From NCBI RefSeq assembly GCF_032854445.1, contig NC_088307.1, forward strand, positions 20,534,017 to 20,598,016: a stretch of DNA of 64,000 bases, in the 5' to 3' direction. The notes below the pieces were generated by a model. It was not told the DNA's origin, searched no databases, and saw only the letters and a program-made list of their open reading frames with translations. Origin of the DNA: Liolophura sinensis. Lineage: Eukaryota > Mollusca > Polyplacophora > Chitonida > Chitonidae. Positions 34,110 to 47,392 of this stretch are shown in pieces (the stretch's first letter is position 1; the number at the start of each line of letters is the position of its first letter). A program made the translations under genes and the position numbers.

Positions 34110-37100
34110 GTAAACATATCCTAACCTCCATTACACTAAAAAATAATTGTGTTAATTTTATGTTTGAGTGATGTTAGACTCTATTCCGTTATTGTTAATA
34201 ACAAAATACTGTGTCATATCCAACATAATGTCCTGTTAGTCAAATATATTCTGATGTTAAGTTGATATAATATGTGCGCTGTATTCAATGAGGAGGGGGG
34301 GGATCTCCGTGGTTCAGTTGCTTAGCCCGCTTGCGCAACGCAATGACCCAGGAGCCTCTAACCAATGCTGTCACTGTGAGTTCAAGTCCAGCTCATGCTG
34401 GCTTCTTCTCTGGCTGTAAGTGGGACGGTCTTGCAGCAACCTGCGCATGGTTATGGGTTTCCTCCGGGCTGTGCCCTGTTTCCTCCTACCACAATGCTGG
34501 CCACCGTCGAATAAGTGAATTATTCTTAAGTACGGCATAAAACACCAATCAAATAAATAAATAAACGTATTTAACAGAATAATCATGCTGTAATGATGGA
34601 GTACAATTTATCATCATTGAAACAACAGATTTTCTTTGATGCTATATGTGGGCTGGGCATGGCCCAGTGAGTAACGTGCAGGACTAAAAACAAAAAGCTT
34701 AAGACAGGTATATTGTAGATTTGTGAGATTAAAAAAACAAAAATCCTGTGTGCTGAGAACACAGGATAACAGTAGAATCTGCCTACACATATATGTAACA
34801 TATCTTTCATTAAAACACCATAACATGAAATCAATTTATACACACAACGAAGATTTGTTTTCTCGACTAGCCCCGCCACTGTGTGTAAATCAGAACTCAT
34901 ACTTATGACTGTAACATTAGCCCCCAATACTGAATGTGCACTATTAATGTTTCGTACGTGCTGTATGTGTAACCCATATCTTAACCTACTGACTACTTCA
35001 CTGTAACACAAAACATGTACACAATGACAACAGTTATCCTCATCATGTCTTGCACAATACTACAGATCTACGTGTATATTTACTGTCACTATCACAACAT
35101 AAGCAGTTTCAATTTGCCTGAGCACATCTTGCAATCAAATACTCTATAGCGGTCACTTTGTATCATTGAAAACAGTTCAGGACATTTCTGAGATATGATT
35201 TATCCTCTTAGAATGTTGTAACGGTCTAAAGATACATTCTTCCAGTTCGTCTAAGTAACCACTAAATTACAGCATCAATCCACAACAACACTCTCAAAGA
35301 TACCCAGTGTGCTTTATCTTTACACAGCATTCCAATGTCTATCAACATATTTACTCAAACATTTGGGATTATATCGCAAGACAAACTTCAGACGGTCACG
35401 AAAATTAGGTCATCAATCACTCAGAAATTACTTCGACTCAGCAAGGCATATAAATTGGCAAAATAAGTAATTATGCTACCATTTATATCACGTTACACAA
35501 GTTTAAAGAACATGATTTTGAATTGTGAAAACACACAGTTACATTACATATTACCTGGGGAGATATAGAGAACAACGAAATGAATTTGATGCGAAGATCA
35601 TCACGCGAAACAGCGCCATTTTTAATCAGGGAACAAGGTCATTGCGTCATATGAGAAGAGTTGTCGCCTCTAACTGTCTACTGTCAAAGTGCAATAAATG
35701 ACCTACATAGCGTTATAGCTTGTCTAAAGCTATCAAAAACTTTATGGTACCCCCTGTAAACATGCGCTGCTATATTCCATATATATACTCCTCGCGATTG
35801 TCGCCATCTTCCCAATGCTCCACTATGAAGCAGGACATGCGTATAGCTGCTCAACATGGCGGCAGTCGACGAGGAGGGTATACGTACCGTGGAAGCCTTC
35901 ATGGCCGTAATAAATCTATTCTAAATCGAGTATGGAGGCGACACTTGTTCGAAAACGAAGCCAATCGGCCTGGACCTTCGTCGGGGAAGAAAATTAACAC
36001 TGTTAGTTTTAGCGTTGAGACTCCCATGACGTTAGGCCAGTTTAAGAAAAGGAGTTGGAGTCTTTCGGGGCTACCTTTACTGATGAAATCCAACACATGC
36101 AATCATCGCGTATTTTTACCATAAAAGACAAATTTCAGTCTCGTTTGTAAAGCTTAGGGTATAGGACATGACATGGTATGGTGTAAGCACGGGTGGTCTA
36201 CTTACTTGACGCAATGACTTGTGGTATAGGACTACAAGGTACTGAAAGCCACTGTTTCTTGTTTGCTCTGAACAGGTGGACAACGACAAGTTCCGTCAGA
36301 CACAGACGTCGTCTTACGCTAGTATATATTACTCCAAGATTCTGTCAAGTAACCTGCATATTGATTGGCCCAGCGTAACCTGGGCTGACCTTCGGAAACC
36401 TTTATACTCTGCCATTGCCGCTCGTCTCTACATAGAGGTCATAAACCAAAGACAGCCTATTCCAAGGGAGATAAGTATGCAGGCTCAAATTTGGCATCAG
36501 GATTATCACAACTCTAATCCAGCTCCGACCTCCAACTTCACTGCCACTGCGGATCTTCTCACACAGAGTAAGTGCGACAGTTATCTCAGTAAATAAATAA
36601 TGCCCGGGTGATATGCGCCAATAACCTTATTGCCGCCTGTGTATTTTTTACTTACTGAATCAACTACATGTAACTTAATATCCCAAAGACTAAGTAGCCT
36701 GGACGCATAAATACATATGTGGGTTGGGGGTGGTAAAAATGCGTGATGTGGGTTGGGGGCATAAATATGTCATGTTGGATAGGAATGGAATAAATACGTC
36801 AGGTAGTTTGGGAGTGGCATAAATACAGATATGACATGTGGGCTTAAGTGCATAAATACGGCATGTTGGTTGGGGGTGTAATAAATACTTCACATGGGGT
36901 GGGATGACATAAACATGTCATGAGGGGTGAGGTGGCATAAATACGTCATGTGGGGTGGGTAGCATAAATACGCCATGTGTGTGCGGGGTGGCATAAATAC
37001 ATCATGTGGGGTGGGGTAACATAGTACGTCATGTGCATGGGCATAAATACATGGCTTGGGGAGGGGGGGGTTGAATACGCCATGTGGGGGGGGGGGGGGT

Positions 37101-40100
37101 AGCATAAATACGTCATGTGGGGTGTGGGAGCATAAATTAATACATCATGTTGGGTGGGTGGCATAAATTAATACATCATGTTGGGTGGGGGTACACTTGA
37201 GACAGAGGTTGTAGTAATTAGCATACAGTCCATTTAATTGTGGTTTTTCACATCAACAAACCTAAAGCATACTCCTTTCAACGCATGCGGAGTTCTCCAC
37301 TTCCGCTTTACATCGTTGATATCACCAGCAAAATTTGAGCATAATTCTGACGCCGGGGTCACTGAGGTCCCGATGACATGTGGGACGTGATGTCAGAAAA
37401 CATAAGAACTCTGTCTCAACATTTGTTCCTAATAATTATTTATACACATATATAAGTATGCACAAAAAACATGATTCTAACCAACACTTGAAACGATTTT
37501 ATTGCTGAATGCATATTCATTGGAGGATACAAATTTTGAGCCCTAAGCCTAAATAAACATAGACCTACGTACGTGGCACAGATCCCAAAGGTCAAGCTTG
37601 TTTTGTTGGTGGCAGTGATATAAAGCGAGCGCAGACAGCGGCGCATGTGGTGTTAGCAGTATTTGAGGCTAAACATGTATACAATGCATGTAAATGATGT
37701 TGACACATGTTCTGGTCTAACACAGGCTGCAGCGGAGATAAACCACTTGACGCCGTGTTTATTCTGGACTGTTCAGGAAGTGTCGGTGCCAGGGATTTTG
37801 AAAAAGCGAAGCAGTTCGTCATCAAATGGATACAAGCCTTTCACATCGGACCGGCCGCCACACAGTTAGCCGTCCTTTCATACAGTAGAGGAGTACACGT
37901 GGAATTCGATCTGAACACATATCATACCAGCTCCGAACTCATCAGTCATGTAAATCGCACTCAGTTTATGGGAGGAGGAACGAACACCGCAGCTGCCATC
38001 AGTGTCGCTGTAGACAGATCCCTTTCGACACAATTTGGCGCGCGTAATAATGTAGCGCGCGCTATAATTCTGGTAACAGACGGCCAGTCAAATGATCATG
38101 CTGCTACAGTACGCGAAGCTGCGCGCGCACGCAGTATGCAAATTACCTTGTTTGCCGTAGGCGTGGGAAGTGGTATTGACAAACGCGAACTGAATGATGT
38201 TGCCACAGACCCTGACTGCACCCATGTGTTCCTGGTTCAAGACTTCTCCAAGATCGAATTCTTGAAGCAACAAATGCAAGAAGCAACGTGTAAAAGTAGG
38301 TATCGTGTTGACTGAAGATATTACGATATACAATTTTATTTATTTATTTTTTAAGATAATGCTCAGCGGTCATGGGGTTGATTCCACAAAGCCGTTTCGG
38401 ACTTCAGTTAAAATTTCAATTCTCTTTATGGTGCTTAGTTTTTGGTACTGAAAGTTTAAATTTGGGCACGTTTGTCTTAAGACACCATTTATGAGGTGGA
38501 CAAAATATAAATTTCTAAAGCCTAAAAATAGCTTGTATTTCAAATTTTGACTTAAGTCGGAATTGACCTTGTGTAATAAGCCTCTGTTCCTTGCTCTAAC
38601 GCCGAGCGCCAAGCGAGGCAACAACCAGTATCACTTTTGAAGTCTTTGGTATGACCTGACCCGGTTTTTTTCCGTCATATGACGACGAGAAATCATAATA
38701 TTAGATTGGAATTCCAGGTGTTAACTATTAGGCCGCCGAAGTGGTCTGGGTTGAAATGAGAATAATGCAGCGCATCTTTTCTTTTTTTTTTTTTTTTGGC
38801 AATTAAAGTGTGAAAGGGCGTTTTAAGTTGCGCACCCAAAGCAGCCTTTAGATGTTGCTCATTGAACAAGGTTGACGAGTCCTCCCGTCTGTTTCGTTTA
38901 ACGCGTAGCGTATATTCAGCAGTCCGTAAAAATAGTCGTATTGGTCGTATTTAATACCAAAATTACCTTGCGGTAGTGACACATAACATCATGGCCAAGC
39001 GTTAATTGGACTTCTGTATTATTCTGTAAGAAAAATGCGGTAAGGGCATTTTCTCTAATCCATAAGCTTTGTTTCGACTCGAAGAACTCATTGCCGTCAT
39101 TATTGTAAAAAAAAGCAATGACTACTAAAAAAAGTACTGGTACTTGTCGCTGCCACACTTGTCGCTCAAGATTAAGATGTTAGAGCAAGGAAACAGGAGA
39201 GAGAAATCATGACTGGTGTGTTCGGCTTAATATTTCAGCACGGACACTCGCCGCTGAACAAAGAAGTCACAATATATGTACACACACTTAATGAGTCCTT
39301 CTCTTCATATATTCGCCACGGTACAGCTGAGATATTGACCATGTGGCGTTAAGCCATAATCATTCATTCTTCATATGAAAATTGTTAAAACACAAGCATA
39401 TAAACTAAACAGAGAGTCTGTATGATGCTAGAACGCACACACCCATACACGCATGCATATGCAGTTTCATGCGTGGTACCTCTTTTCCTTGCCCAGCTAA
39501 AATCCACGTCGCTGTAACGCCCGGCAAAAACCACACTAACGGTACTAACGAAGAAGTGAGATGTCCGCCAACATGTACTGTGGCGATCACAGAGGGAAAC
39601 ACCACCGGCAACGGCAGTGAGACAGCATTTGTGGTGAGTGAATATTAATACGAAAACCGAAAATTTTTTCACCGATGTCACCGGACAAGAGCAAAGGCAG
39701 ACCTGTTAGTTTTGGGCTTGTTATCAATGCTATATAATGCATGTCTGTCAGATAAGTACACTTTCATGATGTCAGTTCTTGCATGACCGGTTATAAATTC
39801 AAACGTAAGTACACCCTCTCAAGGATTAGGTTGTAGACACCCACTCCTTTGTGTGTAAAGCACCTTGAATACACAACACGGCACAAGAAATTATTATCAG
39901 TACGAACTGCATTAGGAGCAAGTATTCTGTGTAAGGTGCATGTTAAGAAAGCTGCGTAAAAAGTGAGCAAAATGGAAAAATGCACTCAAGCAGATGTATA
40001 AAAGACAGAAAACCAGACCAGTGGCCACAGTGTTAATATTTGGCAAATGTCGGTTGGAGTTTTTCTTCCAATTGTTCAGGTATATACTTAATATAACATG

Positions 40101-43100
40101 GGGGCCTCATTGGTCCAGCTCTTCCTGGCTTCCTCCTCGGTCGTACGTTGGAAGGTTTGCCTCCAGCCTGCTGATGGTCGTGGGTTCCTCCGGGCTCTGC
40201 ACACTTTCTTCTCACCATAATGTTGGCCTCTGTGCCATAGGTAAAATATTTCAAAGTACGGCGTAAAATACTAATGAAATAGATAAGTAAATAAATAAAT
40301 AAAGTAGTAACTTATACGCCCATCTGAACAATGGCAGAATTTGGTAAAAATATATAGTGATGTGAGTTTATTTTATTTATTTTTTTATTTATTTATTTAT
40401 TTATTTATTTGGCTGTTGTTTTACGCCGTACTCAGGAATATATGGTGGTAGGAAACCAGACAGAGTCCGGGCGAAACCCACGGCCATCCGTAGGTTGTTA
40501 GCAGACCTTCCCACTTACGGCCGGAGAGGAAGTCGGCATGATGTGGACTTGAACTCAAAGCGACCTCACTGATGAGAGGCTCCGGTGTCATTACGCTGCC
40601 CTAGCGCGCTTACCAACTGACCCACGTCACTGGCCTAGAATTACTCATAATGTTGTGTGTTGTCAGTTGAGAGTTAACATGTGACAACATGAAAAGTGAT
40701 AAAGTCTCAGCATCGGTGTCGATTTGGTAGATGAAATGTGAGATATCTAAGACATCTAGTTATATATTGCATATTTACATCAACACTAGTGCCTCTAAAA
40801 TAGATATTTAGTCTGTTCTCCTCCTTGTCAGTGTCATCACTCTGTGTTTTATATATATCAAGTCATTGTCTGCCTCCATGGAATGTGTGATATGGTATTA
40901 TTTATAAAAACCAATTTCCCCACCCCCATTCACTAGTTTTATGCCCGGACTGATCACATTTATAAAAAAAATTTATAATCATTGTCTTTGGACACTAGAT
41001 TACTCAATTTTAACACCAATTTCAGACATGGGTCAACTGCAGCTCTGCCATCGTGTACGGCGCCTACAATAACCCTAATCCAGGTGTGGCTTACTACGAG
41101 ATCAAGTCCGTGGCGACCCTCGACAAGCCCTCGGTGATCTACCTTGACAATGACGGAAGAACACTGTATATCACTATAGAAGGCCATTCGTACAGCTTTG
41201 GAGTTAACAATTCCAAAATCTGCGAGTCAGTATCGAAAGTTATGCCAAGAGACGAAATCCATGTTGACAGAAGTAAGTTACATAATTATAACTTTTTACT
41301 CATAAATATAATTGTATATTATTTCATTGATCTGGCAATAGTGCTTAACGTCAACCTCAAATATAATTGAGTTCTCTTGTAGCTGTAGAAACCCGAGCAT
41401 ATACGTGAAACCTACCGTCTTGAGTTTTGGAACATGACTGATAAATTTGCTTGCGTAAAGACGCATATGATAAGAGTGTTTAATTTTACTTTCTAAAACT
41501 CGCTTTGAAATCCGAGCTTCCATTGTCACACGACCGTTCAAATCCCGCTTTCTAGTGTCACGTAAACGTTGGACTGCGAGCTTCCAGTGTTACACGACCG
41601 TTTAAATCCACTTTTCCAGAGTAACGCAAACGTTGAATCCCGGGCTTCCAGTTTTACATAGATGGTGATATGCGGGCTCCATGTGTTTAACAAACGCTGA
41701 AATTTGCGCTTCCAGTCTTACGCACTCGTTGAAATTTCGGGTTTTCAGTATTACGCATACGCACACGTTGAATTTAGGGCTTAAGTAAACGTTAAACGTG
41801 GGGAATTAGTCTACTTAGCTTGTTTTAGTGTAGGAGTGACACTACAGCAAAAGCCCCATAATACCCAGTAAATGTTTCTTGCCTAACCTAGGCAACAAAC
41901 ATACATTTAAAAACAATTAACTGGGAATTAAAAATCTGAAGTTCGAATCAAGGATAGGTCGGATCGACTGTGGCTGTATATCCGAATGTAGACTATGTCA
42001 AGTATAAGAAATGCCATGTTAAAAGTGAAACATTCGCCTTTACAATGCGCAAAACGCCATTCAGTCATTGAGAAAATATGTAAGTAATATGACGGGAAGT
42101 GCTAAGCTGTACAGTTTTTATGTTTAGTTCCCAAGTGTTACCTATCCACCACGTTGAAAATCTGTCCACCGCGCGAGAAAACCCTTCTACTGTTTTTCTA
42201 AGGTTAACAGTTGAATTTATCAAATTTGTGTAAAATGTTTTTGTTTCTGCGTAACTTTCCTTTCGCATCTGCTTCAAATTCTGACATTCATAATGGTAAG
42301 ATTCAAGAGAAAGCCCCCTGAATAATTGTAAATGAGCAGAAAATGTTTTTAAAAAAGCTAATGGCAAAGGCCACCATAATAGAGAGTAAAACCAGAGCAG
42401 TAACGACAGTGTGATATGTTTGAATTGGCAGATTGATAATGCGTAAAAATACGCTCTGTTGTTAATTTACCACAGACAGGGTGGTATTATTGTTTCTAAC
42501 TATTCGTGTAAATTTTTAAACAGTAGTAAATTACACGCCCTCCATGGTGATCAAATTCCGCTCTTTTCAAAGATCCTCTTACTCAAGCAACTCTCGTTTG
42601 TTTTACAGAGCCTGAGGTAGTTTGCATCGACAAAGGGATCGAAAGGGAATGTACTCCTGCTGATCTAATCGATTTCAAGTTAGGACTGTGTACAGGTAAA
42701 CGCTGTTTTATCACGCCTGGTAATTGTGTACCAATCTTATCATTTTCGGTATCAAATCAGAATTTTTTCATACTGCTCCTTCCATCCAGCGTTCATATTC
42801 TTTCCATAAATCTTTTGGAATTTGGGAAATTAATATTCTTCCCCTCATCAGTATTTTGTCACATCCAACTTTATTATATCTCTCCTCAGCTGCATTCCGT
42901 GTCAAATCCGCCAATCATGGACAGTTCCTAATGTCACATCTTACTGTCACGTATTGCTCTTCGTCGTTATTGTGTCAAATCCATTCATGCACTTCTCTAG
43001 AGCAGTATGCTATATCTATCAAAAACTTGTAATCTGTATAATGTGTCAAGTTTATTCATATATCACTTCTCAAGAGCACCATGTGTCAAATATCTCACTC

Positions 43101-44897
43101 ATATATCACGTCACACCAATACCATATACCGCATTCTTCATTCACATTATCACGTCACACAACTACCATTTGTCGAATTCTTCATTCACATTATCACGTC
43201 ACACAACTATCATGTGTCAAATCTCTTAATCACATATCACACCAGTACCCTATACCTAATTCTTCATTATTACATCACATCGGTACAATGTATCGAATTC
43301 TTCATTCACATTATCACGTCACACAACTATCATGTGTCGAATTCTTCATTCACATTATCACGTCACACAACTATCATGTGTCAAATCTCTTACTCACATA
43401 TCACACCAGTACCCTATACCTAATTCTTCATTATTACATCACATAGGTACTATGTATCGAATTCTTCATTCACATTATCACGTCACACTATTACCATGTA
43501 TTGAATTCTTCATTCACATTGTCACGTCACAACACTACCATGTGTCGAATTCTTTATTCACATTATCACGTCACACCACTACCACGTGCCGAATTCTTCA
43601 TTCACATTATCGCGTCAGACCAGTACCACGTGTCGAATTCTTTATTCACATTATCACGTCACACCACTACCACGTGCCGAATTCTTCATTCACATTATCA
43701 CGTCACACCACTAAAATGTGTCGATTTCTTCATTCACATTGTCACGTTACGCCACTACCATGTGTCAAATTCTTCATCTATATTATCACGTCATGCCATT
43801 ACCACGTACCGAATTCTTCATTCACATTATCGCGTCACACCATTACCATGTGTCAAACTCTTCATCTATATTATCACGTCATACCACTACCATGTGCCGA
43901 ACTCTTCATTCACATTATCACGTCACACCACTACCATGTGCCGAAGTTTTCATTCACATTATCACGTGACACCACTACCATGTGTCGAATTCTTCATTCA
44001 CATTGTCACGTCACACCACTACCATGTGCCAAATTCTTCATTCACATTATCACGTCACATCAGTACTGTATATCGAATTCTTCATTCACATTATCACGTC
44101 ACACCAGTACCATGAGTCGAATGCTTCACTCACATTATCACGTCACTTCTTCTTGTTGCAGGATGGATAATTGTTAAGTGCGACGTTAAGTGCGACGTTA
44201 AACCCTAAGCACTCACTCACTCCTACACAGGAAATTAACCTGTTAGATTCATCATGTTCTCTTATTGTTTGTAGTGTCTTGGGAATTCCCAAACCCTTGT
44301 ACGAGAGAGCACCTTCTTGACCGCCGGCTGAAGTTCCCACATCCCCACCATCTCGACAGGTATCTCATGTGTGACTTCGCCGGTAACGTTTACATCGTCC
44401 AGTGTCCCGAGGGCCAGGTGTACAACCACGTGACACAGACGTGTGGGCTTGGACACGGGACCCCCGGGAGCATCAACGGTACAAGAATCCCCTTGGGATC
44501 CGACCTGACCAACCCCTGCACAGTGGAAGCCATACTGGCAGGGCACATGCTCTTTGCCGACGTGTACGACAACACGAAATTCATCACCTGCGACGTCTGG
44601 GGAAACGCTTGGCTTAGCGATTGCCCGCGCGGCTTTATCTGGGACCCCAGGGACATGCGTTGTGTGGTGGAGAGCTCAATCGAACATGTCCAAGGTCCAG
44701 GGCCCTTAGAACCCAACGTGCCCAACCCTTGTAACAAAGAGCATATCGCTGCCAGATTATTCTTCTTTCATTATCCCTACGCCAAGGACCGGTACATTCA
44801 GTGTGACGTTTGGGGCGATGCGTATGTCATGTTGTGTTTCGCTGGAGGTCACTGGAATGACCTTGCTAATTCTTGCACTTCAGGAAACATGGGATGA
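33846..44897 (+). CDS. Copy C: secreted lysozyme-like / VWA / triple chitin-binding protein
   Basis: Exons 33846-34109, 36276-36567, 37726-38295, 39497-39633, 41026-41272, 42609-42695 and 44275-44897, each the same length as in copy B, 739 residues, open throughout. Same domains and residue numbers as copy B: signal peptide 1-25, Glu68, MIDAS Asp200/Ser202/Ser204/Thr271/Asp304, three CBM14-like modules. Only six residues differ from B, four in exon 1 and two in exon 7. Intron 1 is about 1.1 kb shorter than in B because sequence matching 17570-18700 is missing. Last copy of the array. Either a recent duplicate of B or kept the same by gene conversion. Confidence 0.88.
34303..34566 (+). mobile_element. 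SINE-A in copy C intron 1
   Basis: Orthologue of 17140-17405. Confidence 0.75.
35790..36100. repeat. Orphan right arm of the foldback element, copy C intron 1
   Basis: Matches 19740-20060; the left arm is lost in the deletion whose junction is near 34,727. Confidence 0.6.
36276..36567 (+). CDS. Copy C exon 2
   Basis: Same protein as copy B exon 2; two synonymous base changes were seen. Confidence 0.87.
36707..37195 (+). repeat. Degenerate ~30-bp minisatellite, copy C intron 2
   Basis: As copy B, with small indels and a longer G run at 37084-37100. Confidence 0.8.
37726..38295 (+). CDS. Copy C exon 3: VWA domain
   Basis: Same protein as copy B exon 3, including DCSGS. Confidence 0.9.
39302..39376 (+). 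mobile_element. SINE-C tail fragment, copy C intron 3
   Basis: Same as 23247-23321. Confidence 0.5.
39497..39633 (+). CDS. Copy C exon 4: glycosylated linker
   Basis: Identical to copy B exon 4, four sequons. Confidence 0.83.
40098..40312 (+). mobile_element. SINE-A, internally deleted, copy C intron 4
   Basis: Orthologue of 24043-24248. Confidence 0.65.
40372..40628 (-). mobile_element. SINE-A, full length, reverse strand, copy C intron 4
   Basis: Orthologue of 24316-24562. Confidence 0.75.
41026..41272 (+). CDS. Copy C exon 5
   Basis: Same protein as copy B exon 5. Confidence 0.87.
42609..42695 (+). CDS. Copy C exon 6
   Basis: Same protein as copy B exon 6. Confidence 0.85.
43050..44147 (+). 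repeat. 44-bp minisatellite filling copy C intron 6
   Basis: About 24 units; intron 6 is 87 bases, about two units, shorter than in copy B. Confidence 0.9.
44155..44223 (+). mobile_element. SINE-B tail fragment before copy C exon 7
   Basis: Same as 28178-28246. Confidence 0.55.
44275..44897 (+). CDS. Copy C exon 7: three CBM14-like modules and stop
   Basis: Same cysteine spacing as in B. Module 1 has R552 and module 3 begins NPCN instead of NPCT. Confidence 0.9.
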
Positions 44898-44998
44898 ACA
44901 GAACACGATGTAATCGTCATCCATCAGTTTGAAAGCTTGTTTGAGATGACTATATGTACGTTTCTAACAATTCCGATGTAACGCGGTTGTTCACCATT

Positions 44999-45004
44999 AA
45001 TAAA
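44999..45004 (+). other. Poly(A) signal of copy C
   Basis: AATAAA about 102 bases after the stop. Confidence 0.6.
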
Positions 45005-45077
45005 CGGTACTTTTGAATGGATTGCAGATTGTTATTCTAAGGCTGATTGGGTTTTCTCATATGTGTTATTTATGTAT

Positions 45078-45305
45078 TTGGTGTTTTAAGCCGTATTCAA
45101 AAATATTTCGCTTTTACGAAGGCGACCAGCATCATGGTGAGAGGGAACCGTGCACAGCATGGGGAAAGCTACGTTCTTCCGCAGGATGCCGGCAGACCTT
45201 CCCACTTACGACCGGAGAGTAAGCCAGCATGAGCTGGATGAACTCACAATAATCTCGTTAGCGAAAGAATCCTGGGCAATTGTTCTGCGCTAGCACGCTG
45301 AGGTC
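45078..45305 (-). mobile_element. SINE-A, reverse strand, 3' of copy C
   Basis: Diverged counterpart of 11500-11712. Confidence 0.65.
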
Positions 45306-45317
45306 CCTTCTCATAAT

Positions 45318-45617
45318 TAATTTCTAATGCCGGGGGCCTCCGTGGCTCAGTTGGTTAGCGCGCTAGCGCAGTGTAATGACCAAGAAGCCTCTCACCAATG
45401 CGGTTGCTGTGAGGTCAAGTCCAGCTCATGCTGGCTTCCTCTCCGGCCGTAAGTGGGAAGGTGTGGCAGCAATCTGCGGATGGTCGTGGGTTTCGCCCGG
45501 GCTCAGACTGGTTTCCTCCCACCATAATGCTGGCCGCCATCGTATAAGTGAAATATTCTTGAGTACGGCGTAAAACACCAATCAAATAAATAATAAATAA
45601 ATAAATAATTTCTAATG
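45318..45617 (+). mobile_element. Full SINE-A with 12-base target-site duplication
   Basis: Element 45330-45605 with complete tRNA-like head (TGGCTCAGTTGGTTAGCGCG) and (AAAT)n tail, between TAATTTCTAATG at 45318-45329 and 45606-45617. Confidence 0.85.
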
Positions 45618-45826
45618 TCAATAATATGTGATCAAAACGAGGCATATCTGTAAAAGAAACAAATAATACATATTGATACGGGAGTCCTTTAGCAGAGTGT
45701 AACTTATGCACAAGGGAGAATAAAAGGGAGCTTGTGTCCTTTATAAGGCACTCTCAGCTTTATAGATTAGTTGCGTGGGCGAAGTAATCAAGTTCAACAC
45801 ATCAGATCAAGTACCGTAAAATACAT

Positions 45827-46071
45827 TTTATTTACAATACTCACGGTGTGCCAGTTTTATAATACATGTACTTTACCAAGGATGTGCTTGATCTATATGT
45901 TATGTTAGCAATGATCGAAAGTTACCAGAGCTGTTCTCTCTCTTCCGAAGTCCGACCATTTTCGACTGCCTGTTTCTTACCCTCGCTCTCCAACTGCTGG
46001 TCTCGAACACTTAGTTTCATTTCCAGGAAGAGTTTATATAGGATATCGAGTACAACAGCTGGACTATTTAC
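45827..46071 (-). pseudogene. Orphan 3'-terminal coding piece on the - strand
   Basis: Reading the - strand from 46071 to TAA at 45924-45922 gives 49 charged, coding-like residues (for example LDILYKLFLEMKLSVRDQQ). AATAAA follows on the same strand at 45832-45827. No start or other exons were found; upstream splice signal is weak. Could be the last exon of an unseen gene or a truncated retrocopy. Protein not recognised. Confidence 0.3.
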
Positions 46072-47269
46072 TTAGTTTTTGACGAAAGGTTTAACAATTC
46101 CATAGGCTTGTTCTTAGAGAACTGGCTAATCGAAACGAATAAACGAAATATTGGTGCATTGTTTTGTACCAGGCTGGAGGTGAGAACGGCCAAATGGATT
46201 TCAGTATCATCTGGCCAGACTTACATGAGTATAAAATTTTTGTAATAACATGCATATTCCATGTACCTTTGTATCCACTATACTTTCGTGCACTTGGTAG
46301 CAACAGACGACCGACAGAGTTCGTTGGAGATGATTTGCCTTCCACCAATATTGAGGCCTATAAATGCCCATTTTGAAATAAGAAGAGGCCATTTTTCAAT
46401 TAAGAAGAGGCCATTCCTGAAATATAAATCGATTAGTTTTGACAAAAACATGCTGGTTACTTTTGAAATACAAATTTACCAATTTTTCAAAAGTGGGCTT
46501 ATTTCATGGTAATCAGCAGGAATATTTCACGTGATCAATTTTTATTTCAAACTTACTTAAAAGTCTCAATATTCTGATTTTAGAAGTCGTGTTTATTTCA
46601 AAACTGACAATGTTTCAAATATGGTCCTTACTCCACATTCGAAGAGGTCAACTTCTTCAATTTAAAAAGTTTTATTTCCTTTTAAATATAGCAAAACGAA
46701 ATTTTTAGTCAAATTCCCGTCCCACGACCAAATTTACTGGACGAAAAATACCAGGATGTTAATACACCAAAACAAGGTCAGCTATGGTCTAAATCCGCGT
46801 TTTCACGGCGCAATTATCGATCCATTTCATCAAAATGAAATACAGTGGAAAGAATGGCGGACATGCGTTATTTCATGTGATTTTAGCATTCGATAAATCA
46901 TCTAAATGAAATGGGCTACTGAAATGGGGACTTGTCAAACGCCCGGCAGCAGGACTTTGATGTCATTTTATTACTGTCAAATGTTCCTTTCCATGCTCAT
47001 CATGATGACGTCATATTAAAGACAGTACGACGTTACAATAGAAAATGATACATTATAAGGGTGTAGACGTTGCGCTACAATCCATTATTGGCGTAACAAT
47101 GTAAAAAAATTTAAAAATATGCCGCCTCCCCACTGAATTGTCCTATTTTAATTTCATTTGTCGAATTCGTCGAGTCGATTCAACCAACAGCCAAATATCA
47201 AAATAATCTTCACAATACACAAACCATATCGAGATTATACAATAAAACAACTACTTTCTGACTGTGTGG

Positions 47270-47392
47270 TGGACGTGGGTTTCCCCCGGGCTCTGCCCGG
47301 TTTCCTGCCACCATAATGCTGCCCACCGTCGTATAAGTGAAATATTTTTGAGTGCGGCGTAAAACACCAATCAAATAAATAAATAAATAACT
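47270..47392 (+). mobile_element. SINE-A tail fragment
   Basis: CCCGGGCTCTGCCCGGTTTC, GCGGCGTAAAACACCAATCA and (AAAT)n. Counterpart of 11713-11836. Confidence 0.65.

Noticed and set aside
45013-45222. Short + strand ORFs over the SINE at 45078-45305 and similar ORFs at other SINEs
   Set aside because: They read through SINE sequence and recur wherever the element does.
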